Part shown: positions 54,698 through 63,557 of the stretch, piece by piece
Layout of the letters: every line of letters begins with the position of its first letter
Numbering within the stretch: position 1 is the stretch's first letter
Assembly (NCBI RefSeq): GCF_000204415.1
Contig: NC_015416.1
Span: 1,736,001 to 1,800,000, forward strand
DNA: 64,000 nt
Reading direction: 5' to 3'
From: Methanothrix soehngenii GP6
GTDB taxonomy: Archaea > Halobacteriota > Methanosarcinia > Methanotrichales > Methanotrichaceae
Made by a program: the position numbers and the translations under genes
The notes under the pieces: generated by a model
What the model was told of the DNA's origin: nothing
Databases searched by the model: none
The model's input: only the letters and a program-made list of their open reading frames with translations

Positions 54698-55120
54698 ATG
54701 GGAGTACTTGTGGTATTGGCCGTAGTGATGCTATCGGTGCCTATTCTGGCACAGGGAATGAAGCCCTGTGGAGCGGTGGACGTTCTGGGGAGGGGCGGAG
54801 GCATATTTCAGTCAGAGGCATCTGCGTTCCAGTTCCCTGAGTTCGCAGATACAAACTTCGATCGCCTGACCGTCGGAAATGACAGGGCTTTGGCCTTTGG
54901 CGGCATCTGGCGGAGACCTCCTCTGGCCACAGCCACCAATAACCTGATGATCGAGAAGAATCAGGATTCAGGTGAGTGCGAATGCTGCGGTCCCGAATCC
55001 TGCCAGGAATGCTGCTTGAAGGTCAACATGGAGCAGATCCGGGTGGGAAATAGGGAGGCACTGGCCTTTGGAGCCGCTATTGCCACCAACAATGTGAAGA
55101 TCGTCACCAACCAGCAATAG
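54698..55120 (+). CDS. Small secreted protein with internal repeat and cysteine cluster
   Basis: 140 residues: signal peptide (VLVVLAVVMLSVPILAQG), then two related segments, VGNDRALAFGG...TATNNLMIEKNQ and VGNREALAFGA...IATNNVKIVTNQ, around a cluster CECCGPESCQECC. No family recognised. The ribosome site GAGGTGA is 13 bases before the ATG at 54698; an in-frame ATT 5 bases after it (54689) would add I-R-Q in front of the signal peptide and may be the true start. Confidence 0.6.
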   Translation: MGVLVVLAVVMLSVPILAQGMKPCGAVDVLGRGGGIFQSEASAFQFPEFADTNFDRLTVGNDRALAFGGIWRRPPLATATNNLMIEKNQDSGECECCGPESCQECCLKVNMEQIRVGNREALAFGAAIATNNVKIVTNQQ

Positions 55121-55149
55121 ATCGGGATCATCAGACCTGAAGGACGAAA

Positions 55150-55881
55150 ATGAAAAAAATGCTGAAGCCCACTGGCCTCTTGCTGGTGGGGGCCATTTTT
55201 ATCTTCTCATGCCTCATGCTCAATGCACTGGGATCAGAGGCGGGCCTCCCCGACCTGCAGAAAGAGATGAAAAAGACCCTCTCAGGCACTCTGGATAAAC
55301 CATATGGAAGCGCAATAGGGAAGTTCAAGGTAAATGGAGAGACGATCACTCTCCCCTGGTCAGTGCGAGGTACATCGGCGCTTCGGTCGAAAGCACTTTT
55401 TCTCTGGCCATTGCCTTCAAGAGAAGATATAGCGCTGAATGAAACCGACTCGAAGAGGGTGGTTTCAGACCTGACGGCAATCAATACCGACCGGGAGCGA
55501 GAGATTATCTACGACGGCAGCCAAGACTGTGATGCTGGGTCGGAGGACCTTTCCAATTCCCTGGAGATCAGCGTCACCGGCCAGGAGACCAATGATGGAT
55601 CGCTAAATTGGCACGATGGTCATGTTGCGGCAGATAGCATTGAGCGTGCTGTGGATAAAGCATTGAACAGGGATAAGAAAAACGACCTCAACTCGAACAA
55701 TGTGACCAGGAGCGGTTCGGCGGCGCTCTTGGGCAATAATATGATCATAGACGTCAGCGGGATATCAGTGAGTGCTATAAATTCGGTAAAAGGGGGAAGT
55801 GCCACCGCCACCTCCAACATCGTGATAAGGCCAGTGCAGATCATCGCCTGTCCATCTGAGGTGGAAGAGAAGCTGAGATAA
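55150..55881 (+). CDS. Secreted protein, unknown function
   Basis: 243 residues: MKKMLKPTG start and signal peptide ending near AGLP or LGSEAG. The mature part is acidic and polar; its C-terminal section has SGSAALLGNNMIIDVSG and GGSATATSNIVIRPV. The ATATSNIVI stretch recalls ATNNxxI in the previous protein, so the two may be related or work together outside the cell. It lies 29 bp after that gene. GAAGGAC precedes the ATG. Confidence 0.6.
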   Translation: MKKMLKPTGLLLVGAIFIFSCLMLNALGSEAGLPDLQKEMKKTLSGTLDKPYGSAIGKFKVNGETITLPWSVRGTSALRSKALFLWPLPSREDIALNETDSKRVVSDLTAINTDREREIIYDGSQDCDAGSEDLSNSLEISVTGQETNDGSLNWHDGHVAADSIERAVDKALNRDKKNDLNSNNVTRSGSAALLGNNMIIDVSGISVSAINSVKGGSATATSNIVIRPVQIIACPSEVEEKLR

Positions 55882-55947
55882 TTCCCATGATTTCTTCTTT
55901 TTGAATCACAAACTATAAGGGCATTTTGCGTCTACTCCTCTCTCGAT

Positions 55948-57309
55948 ATGACCATCATCAAGAGGCCGAGAGGCACGCGGGACTTCCTTCCCGAAGAGAT
56001 GCGGAAGCGGAGCCAGGCCCGAAAAGCGATGCAAGAAGTGCTTTGTCGCTGGGGCTACCAGGAGGTAGCCACACCCACATTTGAGCATCTTGAGCTATTC
56101 ACAGAGAAATCCGGTGCCTCAGTAATAGATGAGATCTACAGCTTCCAGGACAAAGGAGGTCGAGATCTTGCCCTCCGTCCGGAATTGACCGCTCCAGTGA
56201 TGCGCATGTTCGTCTCCGAGCTGCAAAACTCGCCCAAGCCTTTGAGGCTCTACTACTTTGGCAATTGCTTCCGCTACGAGCGCCCACAGAAAGGGCGCTT
56301 CAGGGAGTTCTGGCAGCTGGGTGCGGAGCTGATAGGAGGTGCCAGGCCGGATTCCGAGGCAGAGGCCATCGCTCTGGCAGATCAGTTGATCAGGAGCGCG
56401 GGAATCAGGGGAGATATTCACCTCGGCTATCTGGGTCTCATACGGGCTATTTTAGAGAGAATCGAGGGGGATAAAAGAGCGGCTGCGATGAGAATGATCG
56501 ACAAAAAGGAGCGGTCTGCTTTAAAGGAGCTGCTGGAGGATCTAGATCAAGGAGATCTGGGACTGCTGGAGCTGATCGATCTGAAGGGCAAAGCGTCTTT
56601 GGATAAGGCCCTGGAGATCGCCGGCGATCTGTTGCTCACTGAGACTCAAGAGGCCTCCACCGGGATCGGGGGTCCGAAAGCCTGTTCTGAGCCCAAGATG
56701 CAGTCAGAGGGCCGCGGGTCCGCTCGCAATGGAAGGGCGGTCAGCTCCCAACTCCACCTGGAGGAGTTCCAAGAGACGGTGGATCTTCTCGGAGCCTACG
56801 GGGTGGACTTCCAAATCGACTTTGAGATTGTGCGGGGCCTGGATTACTACTCAGGCACGGTCTTTGAGATCTATGCTGAGGGTCTGGGAGCACAGCGCCA
56901 GATATGCGGCGGAGGAACATATGAGCTCTCCAGCCTATTTGGAGGGAAAGAGACCTCATCAACCGGCTTCGGCCTGGGATTCGACCGCATAATGGAGATC
57001 GCCCATATAATGGAGGAGAGAAAGCCGCCGGTCTTCCTTGTATACACCCCCGACGTCAAGGTTGATGCTGCCAGGATCGCAGTATCTCTGCGAAGGTCAG
57101 TCCCTACGGTTCTGGACGTAATGGGCAGAAGCATGGGGGCGCAGCTCAAGGCCGCATCAGGAGCGGGTGCGAGGCATGCGGTGATCGTGGGCAGAGAGGA
57201 GCTGGATTCCGGCAGGCTGATCCTGAGAGACATGTCAGGGGGAGAGCAGGAGAATTTGACCTTAGAGGAGATAGTAGAACGGCTCAGCCGGATCTATTCA
57301 TCTGTTTGA
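55948..57309 (+). CDS. hisS: Histidyl-tRNA synthetase
   Basis: 453 residues. Class II core: PRGTRDFLPEEMRKR, RPELTAPVMRMF, FRYERPQKGRFREFWQLGAELIG, then the His-specific FEIVRGLDYYSGTVFEIYAEG and the final ETSSTGFGLGFDRIM. The C-terminal anticodon domain is complete. CTATAA about 38 bases upstream serves as TATA box. Confidence 0.96.
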   Translation: MTIIKRPRGTRDFLPEEMRKRSQARKAMQEVLCRWGYQEVATPTFEHLELFTEKSGASVIDEIYSFQDKGGRDLALRPELTAPVMRMFVSELQNSPKPLRLYYFGNCFRYERPQKGRFREFWQLGAELIGGARPDSEAEAIALADQLIRSAGIRGDIHLGYLGLIRAILERIEGDKRAAAMRMIDKKERSALKELLEDLDQGDLGLLELIDLKGKASLDKALEIAGDLLLTETQEASTGIGGPKACSEPKMQSEGRGSARNGRAVSSQLHLEEFQETVDLLGAYGVDFQIDFEIVRGLDYYSGTVFEIYAEGLGAQRQICGGGTYELSSLFGGKETSSTGFGLGFDRIMEIAHIMEERKPPVFLVYTPDVKVDAARIAVSLRRSVPTVLDVMGRSMGAQLKAASGAGARHAVIVGREELDSGRLILRDMSGGEQENLTLEEIVERLSRIYSSV

Positions 57310-57425
57310 ATCTGGTTTCGGGGGAAGAGCCGACTAGTATTTCTGATGAATGCTTCCACCAAAATTTTATAAAATATAAAAAGGTGGCCGGTCCTTGCTC
57401 GGAGTGCCAGCCCACCTCTCCTGAT

Positions 57426-58709
57426 TCAGCAGGCGACCTTGGCCGGATGTGATATGCGATGAGAAGTGGCCTGCTTGCCCGGGACCTTACCGCCGACCGG
57501 CCTCTGCTGAACCCGGGTGACCCTTGACCTGGCAGGGGATAAGGGCTTTGCATCCGCGCCAGTTGCCGCCTTTGCCCGGGGAGAATGATACTTATGCTCT
57601 CTTTCCTCTATCTTCTCCCGGGTAAGCCTCTCGATATCCTTCAAGAAGCTGCGCTCTTCTGCAGAGCAGAAAGAGAATGCATTGCCGCTAGCTCCCGCCC
57701 TGCCGGTGCGCCCGATGCGGTGGACGTAGCTCTCTGGCTCATTTGGCAGGTCATAGTTCACCACATGGGTGATATCATCGATATCTATGCCCCGGGCGGC
57801 GATGTCGGTCGCCACCAGCACCCTTATCCTGCCTGATCGGAACCTTTCCATAGTCTTAGTGCGCTGGTTTTGCGACTTGTTGCCATGAATGGCATCCGAC
57901 TGAATCCTGTTTTTGGACAGCATCTGCGCCACCTTATCCGCCCGGTGCTTGGTGCGGGCGAAGACCAGGACCCTCTTCATATCTTCTTTTAAGAGGAGAT
58001 CGAGCAGAAGGGAGTTCTTGGAGTTCTGATCGACAAAGAATACCTGCTGATCGATGGAGTCCAGAGTGCACGCCGAGGGAGAGGCCTGCACATGCACCGG
58101 ATCATTAAGAAGGCTCTGGGCAAGCTCGCCCGTCTCCCGGGTCAGAGTGGCAGAGAAGAAAAGGGAGCTGTGCTTCTCCGGCAGAGCCGAGACTATCCTC
58201 TTCACGTCTCTTATGAAGCCCATGTCAAGCATCCTGTCGATCTCATCCAGGACGAAGAACTCAACCCCTTTCAGCTCTATGTAGCCCTGGTTCATCAGGT
58301 CCAAGAGCCTGCCAGGAGTGGCGACTAGTATATCGACTCCTCGGGAGAGCATATTGACCTGCGGCCCCTGGCGGACGCCGCCGAATATGACCAGTTGTCT
58401 GAAGCGGAGAAACTTGCCATAGGTGGCAAAGCTCTGGCCGATCTGGGCAGCAAGCTCTCTGGTAGGAGCAAGCACCAGCACCCGCGGTGAGCCCGGCCGG
58501 CTGGCTCGCCGCTCGGCTGACATTCTCTGCAGTATGGGCAGCACAAATGCCGCCGTCTTTCCCGTTCCCGTCTGAGCGATCCCCAGCAGATCTTTTCCCT
58601 CGAGTAATGGGGGTATGGCCAGCATCTGTATCGGCGTGGGGGTGGTATATCCTTCTAGAGCAATCGCTCGCAAGAGCGGATCTATTATATTCAGATTTCC
58701 AAATGACAT
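57426..58709 (-). CDS. DEAD-box RNA helicase
   Basis: 427 residues: Q motif [15 protein letters not shown] (45-52), PTRELA, DEID in place of DEAD, SATL, and [10 protein letters not shown]. The C-terminal 60 residues are basic and disordered, as in cold-induced RhlE/CsdA-like helicases. It unwinds RNA, probably in ribosome assembly or decay. Convergent with hisS; the 116-bp gap holds an AT-rich stretch. Confidence 0.94.
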   Translation of the reverse strand: MSFGNLNIIDPLLRAIALEGYTTPTPIQMLAIPPLLEGKDLLGIAQTGTGKTAAFVLPILQRMSAERRASRPGSPRVLVLAPTRELAAQIGQSFATYGKFLRFRQLVIFGGVRQGPQVNMLSRGVDILVATPGRLLDLMNQGYIELKGVEFFVLDEIDRMLDMGFIRDVKRIVSALPEKHSSLFFSATLTRETGELAQSLLNDPVHVQASPSACTLDSIDQQVFFVDQNSKNSLLLDLLLKEDMKRVLVFARTKHRADKVAQMLSKNRIQSDAIHGNKSQNQRTKTMERFRSGRIRVLVATDIAARGIDIDDITHVVNYDLPNEPESYVHRIGRTGRAGASGNAFSFCSAEERSFLKDIERLTREKIEEREHKYHSPRAKAATGADAKPLSPARSRVTRVQQRPVGGKVPGKQATSHRISHPAKVAC

Positions 58710-59097
58710 TTAATGCCTCTTCTTTGAATCTGAAAACAAGATGAAGTCCACGGCAATAGCTCGCAAGATATGCATGCCTGCCGGAAGCAGAGGCATTAAA
58801 CGACGATGGATGTCTCCCGAAGCGATTGATTTCATAATCAAAATCGTTCCAGAGCCATCCGTCTCTTTAAGGAAGCCTGATCCGACAGCCCGTTTTAGGG
58901 CCAGAGAAGAAGCTGCCTCTGCGGTTTCAAATCATTTCCATTATTTATTTGATTTCCTATCGATTCGCTGAACCGATATCAGCCTCAAAAACATCTCAAC
59001 AATTTATCGAATCAATGCAAATGGAGCGGTTGAGCATCTCCTCACCAGACTAAATATCTGTCGGTCCCATCTATCGGTCAATATGCCGATCCATAGT
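58710..59097. other. Intergenic region upstream of the helicase gene
   Basis: 388 bp with no convincing gene on either strand. A 76-codon plus-strand frame (58741-58971) starts well but looks compositionally random. The helicase promoter must lie in its left part; I cannot point to a clear TATA box. Confidence 0.4.
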
Positions 59098-59313
59098 TCA
59101 TCTCTTCTTCCTCGCCGCCTTATACTTGGGCCAGCTCTGGTGGGGCAGTCCCTTGCCGGAATAGCTCTCTCTCACGCTATCTGAGGCTGCCCTTTCCAGC
59201 CGCTCATCGCGCAACCTCCTCTCTGCGGCCATCTTCTTTACCAGGATGTAGTTGGCGGCGAGGAATAGGGGGAACAAGAGGATACAGAATGCTACTATAT
59301 GCCAGACTTCCAT
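59098..59313 (-). CDS. Small single-helix membrane protein
   Basis: 71 residues: an N-terminal helix (VAFCILLFPLFLAANYILV) followed by a strongly basic cytoplasmic tail with KMAAERRLRDERLERA and a KYKAARKKR end. No family recognised. It follows the MutS-like gene by 32 bp on the same strand. Confidence 0.6.
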   Translation of the reverse strand: MEVWHIVAFCILLFPLFLAANYILVKKMAAERRLRDERLERAASDSVRESYSGKGLPHQSWPKYKAARKKR

Positions 59314-59345
59314 ATATAACAGGTCAACTCATGAATATAAAAAGA

Positions 59346-61349
59346 TCACCTGAACTTCCCCAGGAGTCGGGAATAAAACTCCTTCTCCTGCCCTTTGGTG
59401 GTACGAACCAGCCGGTCCAGTATCAGCTCGGGAGTGCTCTTCGCCAGGTAGTTGTACCGCGGGCTGCGGCAGACCACAAGACAGTTGTTCTCATCCAGCC
59501 CCTCCGCCTCGATTCCGTCCACCCGAACCGGGGTCTCTGAGAAGCGACGCACATCCTCAGCCAGGTGGCTGACGAAGACCGCGGCTGAGCCCCTTCGGTT
59601 CAGCTCGTCGAGCATGCAAGCGATGATGCGCGCCGAGGCTCCGGGCTCGGTTATGGACTCCAGCTCATCGGCCAAGACCAGCTTTCTCTTCTCGTTCTCC
59701 ACCACAGCGAACTTTCTCATCGCCGTCTCAAAGGCTCCGGCGGAGAGGGTACCCCGGCTCTTGCTGAAGTAGTAAAGCTGCTCGAATAGGCCCATCCTGC
59801 AGCTATCGGCGGGCACGGGCAGACCCATCTGCGCCAGGATGACTATCTGAGAGATGAGGTCCAAAAGAGTGGTCTTGCCTCCGGAGTTAACTCCGCTGAG
59901 AAGGGCCACCATCTCTGGAGGCTCGCCCGGCCCTCCACCAAGGCAGTAGCTCACCTTTTCCGGCTGCTCCAATGAGAGGTTTCTTGCTCCCTGAAAACAC
60001 AGGCCGGTCTCTGATGCAATCTCCGGAAAGCTCAAACCCTCCTTCAGGGTGAATGAGCCCAGTGCATAGGAATAATCGAACTCCATCAGAATATGGACCA
60101 GCGTTTCCGCCCGATTTCTCTCGTCGGCCAGACCACGGGCCAGCTCTCTTTTTGCCTTCAGGCCCCTCTCCTCTTGTCGGCTGCGCAGCTCCTGCTCAAA
60201 GGATCGCAATGCTCCTCGGTCCAGCTCCAGAGGATAGCTGACGGCGGAGGAGAATATCTCATCCAGCCAGACCTCCTCCGCTCCTTTCAGATCCAGCTCC
60301 TCTCTGGCGCGCTCCTTGGCCTCTTTCAAGACCTCCTGATAGATCCCTTTCATCCGGATCTCGAAGAGCTCCCGGATGCCATCTCCCCGGCTCATCACCT
60401 GCAAGAGGTCCGTCCCATCCAGGGTGAGCGAGCTGTTCTCGATCCTTCTCTTCAGCTCCTCATTAGCTGTGGATGCTGCCTGGTCCACGCAACCCTCCAG
60501 CCGGGCGGCCAGCCTGCTCAACCGCTCCGCCTCAATGTCGCTCTTATCGCCAAGCCTGCTGATCCGGTCGAAGAAATCCTCCCAGCCCCGAAAGTCCTCT
60601 ACTCCCGCCGCCTGAAGCTTCGATGCCGCCTCCACCGCGGCAGCCAGGGTTTCCATATTCTCTCTGTAAAAGCCTAAAACCGCCTCAGGAACCAGGTACC
60701 AGTCTTCTAAAGATTCAGCCCTTTCCACCTCTTCCACGTCTACCATACCCCCGCCCACCAGGCTGACAACGCTATAGCTCCGGGCGAGGGCCAAGAGCTC
60801 CTGCGGACTTTCCGCCAGATGAAGATCGATAAATCTGTCCAGGCCGCGGGATTTCAGCCTCTGGAAGTCCTCAGCGTTGCTGGCAGCCACCGCCCTCTCC
60901 CTGACCCTTGAAGCTGACCTCTCCCGCAAAGGGCGGATGGAACGAAGCTGCTCCTCTATGCCCAGGCCTTCCATCCTCCGGGCCACCTCTAAAGAGCGGG
61001 AGGCAGCCAAGCGGTTCTCCTCTATCAGCTCCTGGGAGGAGGAGGGAAAGAGGGTGCCGATCTTCAGTCGGGCGTACTCGGTATGGGCAAAACCAGCCAG
61101 CCTGGAGATCAGCAGGGAATAGATCCTGACGGCCTCATCGGTGGCCAAGAACTCGTCTGGAGAGACCCGGAACTTCAGGGCGCGGGCATACTGGACCAGC
61201 TGCAGAGCCTGGCGTTCACTAAGGGTACTGCATAGGCCCAGCAGGTCCCCGTCTCGCACCGCCTGCAGAGCCTTCTCTTCATCCCCATAATGCTCTTTGA
61301 GGCGCTCTCTTAAGCGGGGGCCAACTCCTGGAAGATCCACCAGTTTCAA
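59346..61349 (-). CDS. MutS-related ATPase with N-terminal helix-hairpin-helix (archaeal MutS2-like)
   Basis: 667 residues. The start LPGVGPRLRERLKEHYG is a helix-hairpin-helix. A long helical lever region (about 150-440) leads to the MutS ATPase: GVNSGGKTTLLDLISQ (near 485), LADELESITEPGASA, and VFVSHLAEDVRRF. No mismatch-reading MutS-I domain and no C-terminal Smr nuclease domain are present. It probably acts on branched DNA or stalled ribosomes as MutS2 does; the role is unproven. Confidence 0.87.
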   Translation of the reverse strand: MKLVDLPGVGPRLRERLKEHYGDEEKALQAVRDGDLLGLCSTLSERQALQLVQYARALKFRVSPDEFLATDEAVRIYSLLISRLAGFAHTEYARLKIGTLFPSSSQELIEENRLAASRSLEVARRMEGLGIEEQLRSIRPLRERSASRVRERAVAASNAEDFQRLKSRGLDRFIDLHLAESPQELLALARSYSVVSLVGGGMVDVEEVERAESLEDWYLVPEAVLGFYRENMETLAAAVEAASKLQAAGVEDFRGWEDFFDRISRLGDKSDIEAERLSRLAARLEGCVDQAASTANEELKRRIENSSLTLDGTDLLQVMSRGDGIRELFEIRMKGIYQEVLKEAKERAREELDLKGAEEVWLDEIFSSAVSYPLELDRGALRSFEQELRSRQEERGLKAKRELARGLADERNRAETLVHILMEFDYSYALGSFTLKEGLSFPEIASETGLCFQGARNLSLEQPEKVSYCLGGGPGEPPEMVALLSGVNSGGKTTLLDLISQIVILAQMGLPVPADSCRMGLFEQLYYFSKSRGTLSAGAFETAMRKFAVVENEKRKLVLADELESITEPGASARIIACMLDELNRRGSAAVFVSHLAEDVRRFSETPVRVDGIEAEGLDENNCLVVCRSPRYNYLAKSTPELILDRLVRTTKGQEKEFYSRLLGKFR

Positions 61350-61478
61350 GCGCTGCCATTTTAACAGGAATATAATATATCTGTTCCGCCAGGCAGAAGG
61401 CTGTCAGGATCCGAACGATCGGGCCAGACAGGCCTGCACGGAGAAGATTAATATTCCAGAGGCAGAAGATCAAATCTC

Positions 61479-62363
61479 GTGCTGCTTAATGAATTACTTG
61501 ATCTGGGCGAGGAGGAGAGCATATTTTTGGCGGAAGAGTCCCTGCAGGACCTGCTCGACCTGCCTGTAACCCGACAGATAATGGAGGAAGGAGTGGATTG
61601 GGATCGCTCTATCCTTCTGGAGGACATCGGCATTGCACTTCACCTGGCCAGTCCGGAGGATTTCTGGCTGCTTTTAACAGACCGGTATTGCAGGGAGAGG
61701 ATCCTGATGAATGCTGCTGATCGGTTCGGATCGGAGGCGACAAAGAGAATCATGGTCGATGAGAGCGCCTTTCTCCGTGCCCTCGTCGAGTATTATGCCA
61801 TCTTCATGAAAGACGAGCTGCTATGCGAGAGCTGCGGCACTGCAGACGAGCTGCATTATGCTGAGGATAGAATAACGAGGCTGGTCGATCTATTGAAGCC
61901 CAACTTCTCCTGCTCTGATGAGCCTATTTTAGAGATCTGCTGCGGCAACGGACTGGCCACTCAGGCCCTCATTCGTCTGGATCTAGATCCCATGGCCATG
62001 GACTCCGATCGCTGTGAGCTCTGCATAGCCTTAAAGAATGGGCTGATGAACCCACAGAGGTCCTTCGTGCTGGATGCCAGGCTCCTGCCACGCTATTTTT
62101 CCGGCAGGCCGTTTCAAACCGTGCTCGGCTTCATGGTGGGTCTGATCGATGACTCCAACTGGCCCCTGTGGAGGGAGATACTTCTTGCTGCAGCCTCGCT
62201 CGCCGAAAAGAGGCTATTATTTACCGTCTACTCCCAAAAGGAAGCGGATCTCATCGCGAAGGAGATGGGGAAGGCGGGCTGGAGGGGTGAGGTAATCGAC
62301 AACCAGGACTCCAGGGGGATATACGACCAGTGGGTCTACAAGGGAAGTCGCCAGGCACTTTAA
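61479..62363 (+). CDS. Class I methyltransferase-like protein with helical N-terminus
   Basis: 294 residues from GTG at 61479. The first 130 are helical with a CESCG motif near 116; the second half is a Rossmann fold starting ILEICCGNGLATQALIRL and MAMDSDRCELC. It probably binds SAM. Found next to the MutS-like gene, from which it diverges over 129 bp. Substrate unknown. Confidence 0.72.
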   Translation: MLLNELLDLGEEESIFLAEESLQDLLDLPVTRQIMEEGVDWDRSILLEDIGIALHLASPEDFWLLLTDRYCRERILMNAADRFGSEATKRIMVDESAFLRALVEYYAIFMKDELLCESCGTADELHYAEDRITRLVDLLKPNFSCSDEPILEICCGNGLATQALIRLDLDPMAMDSDRCELCIALKNGLMNPQRSFVLDARLLPRYFSGRPFQTVLGFMVGLIDDSNWPLWREILLAAASLAEKRLLFTVYSQKEADLIAKEMGKAGWRGEVIDNQDSRGIYDQWVYKGSRQAL

Positions 62364-62408
62364 AAGAATGATGGAAAGCTTAATTATCCATACCATTCCT
62401 CTGTAGAA

Positions 62409-62543
62409 GTGGTGAGATTCTTGGCTGACTTTAAGAAGCGAAATGCGGAGAGAAAGGGCGGCAAAAAAGAAGAGATCAAAAGCAAGAAGCTCATGGAAGA
62501 GAACCTGGATGATTTAATAGGCAGAGGAGAAGTAGAGAAATAG
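62409..62543 (+). CDS. Small charged ORF
   Basis: About 44 codons from GTG at 62409 or 62412: VRFLADFKKRNAERKGGKK, then a lysine/glutamate-rich helix ending RGEVEK. The composition is that of a real small archaeal protein, but the ribosome site is weak. It follows the methyltransferase gene by 45 bp. Confidence 0.4.
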   Translation: MVRFLADFKKRNAERKGGKKEEIKSKKLMEENLDDLIGRGEVEK

Positions 62544-62867
62544 GCTTCTGCGGCGGAGCTTTGGGCCGAAGAGACCAAATGGCTTCATTTAACCCTTGAT
62601 CATCCTCCGGGAGGAAGATTTTTGTCTTCTGTGATCTCCGGTTTGCAGGTCTGAACGGTCCTCGAATAAGATTGTTGAATGCCAGAGAGGTGGGATGTCT
62701 AAATTGCCATCTCATCCCTTTTAAACGGCCTATCTGGGACAGAGCTCTTTTGGATGGCCGAATCTCGCAGAAAATAGTTTTTGCAGCTCCAATACAGTTT
62801 ATAAACGAATTCAGAGTTACAGCCAGATACACTGGCGACTTATCTGGCTGCAAATGGCATTTGGCCA
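62544..62867. other. Intergenic region with two hairpins beside the regulator stop
   Basis: No protein-like ORF. AGCCAGATA-(11 nt)-TATCTGGCT (62821-62849) and AATGGC-(5 nt)-GCCATT (62853-62869) form adjacent hairpins, the second touching the stop codon of the winged-helix gene. They may shield the 3' end of that message; no T-tract follows on the minus strand. Confidence 0.4.
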
Positions 62868-63260
62868 TTAAGGAGTGACGCTCAAGCTTCGGCTCAACTC
62901 TTTGAGCTTTTCGATGCTCTCCAGGGTCTTGACGGACTCTTTTCGCTTCTCATCCTCGAAATGCTTTATGATATCGCCCAGGGATATGGTCAGCCGGTAG
63001 ACCTTCATCGGCCTTCCTTTGCCATCCTTTTTGATCTCCCTCTCCTCCACCCAGTTATTATTGCGCAACGTGCGCATGGCAATGCTCACCTCGGGCTGGC
63101 GGAGGTTGGATCCGATCTCGATCTCCCTTGATGTGGCCTCCTCCACATTGGCCAGGTAGGTGATCATACTGGCCACATTTCTGGGAATGCCAAGCTCTCG
63201 GAGAACCTCTACGAACTCCCTGTCGGCATCATCCAAAACTTTTACTGAGAATTGTCTCAT
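62868..63260 (-). CDS. Winged-helix transcriptional regulator (ArsR/MarR-like)
   Basis: 130 residues. GIPRNVASMITYLANVEEATSREIEIG, LRQPEVSIAMRTLRNNNWVEEREI and KGRPMKVYRL give a helix-turn-helix with wing. The C-terminal 35 residues form a charged helix, probably for dimerising. This type is common in methanogens; the targets are not visible. It follows an AT-rich region with its own promoter. Confidence 0.85.
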   Translation of the reverse strand: MRQFSVKVLDDADREFVEVLRELGIPRNVASMITYLANVEEATSREIEIGSNLRQPEVSIAMRTLRNNNWVEEREIKKDGKGRPMKVYRLTISLGDIIKHFEDEKRKESVKTLESIEKLKELSRSLSVTP

Positions 63261-63557
63261 AATGACCTCATTCTATTTTTGTATATAACAAATACCTTAT
63301 GATATAAATAGTTTATTTCGAGGCGAGATATTCTTCTTTGACATAAGATTATACTATAGATATAAACCTCGGCTGCCATTGTTTTGCCATAGTCGTATAT
63401 TATATCCATCAAATCATAGATGCAACTCTATGGTAATCGCAATGCAACAGTCAAGGAAGGCGATTTATTTTAGCGCTTAAATTGTTGTTATACTGATGCA
63501 AGTAGATAAATATTATTGAGATATTACTATTTATAATAATACAGTTTTAATTTTGAT
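63261..63557. other. AT-rich intergenic region
   Basis: About 300 bp, strongly AT-rich, with many TATA-like stretches (e.g. TATATAAC on the plus strand near 63281 and TTATATCC near 63400). It contains the promoter of the winged-helix gene and the target of the TnpB remnant. No gene is visible. Confidence 0.4.

Noticed and set aside
58741-58971. 76-codon ORF upstream of the helicase gene
   Set aside because: No ribosome site, no recognisable motif, random composition.
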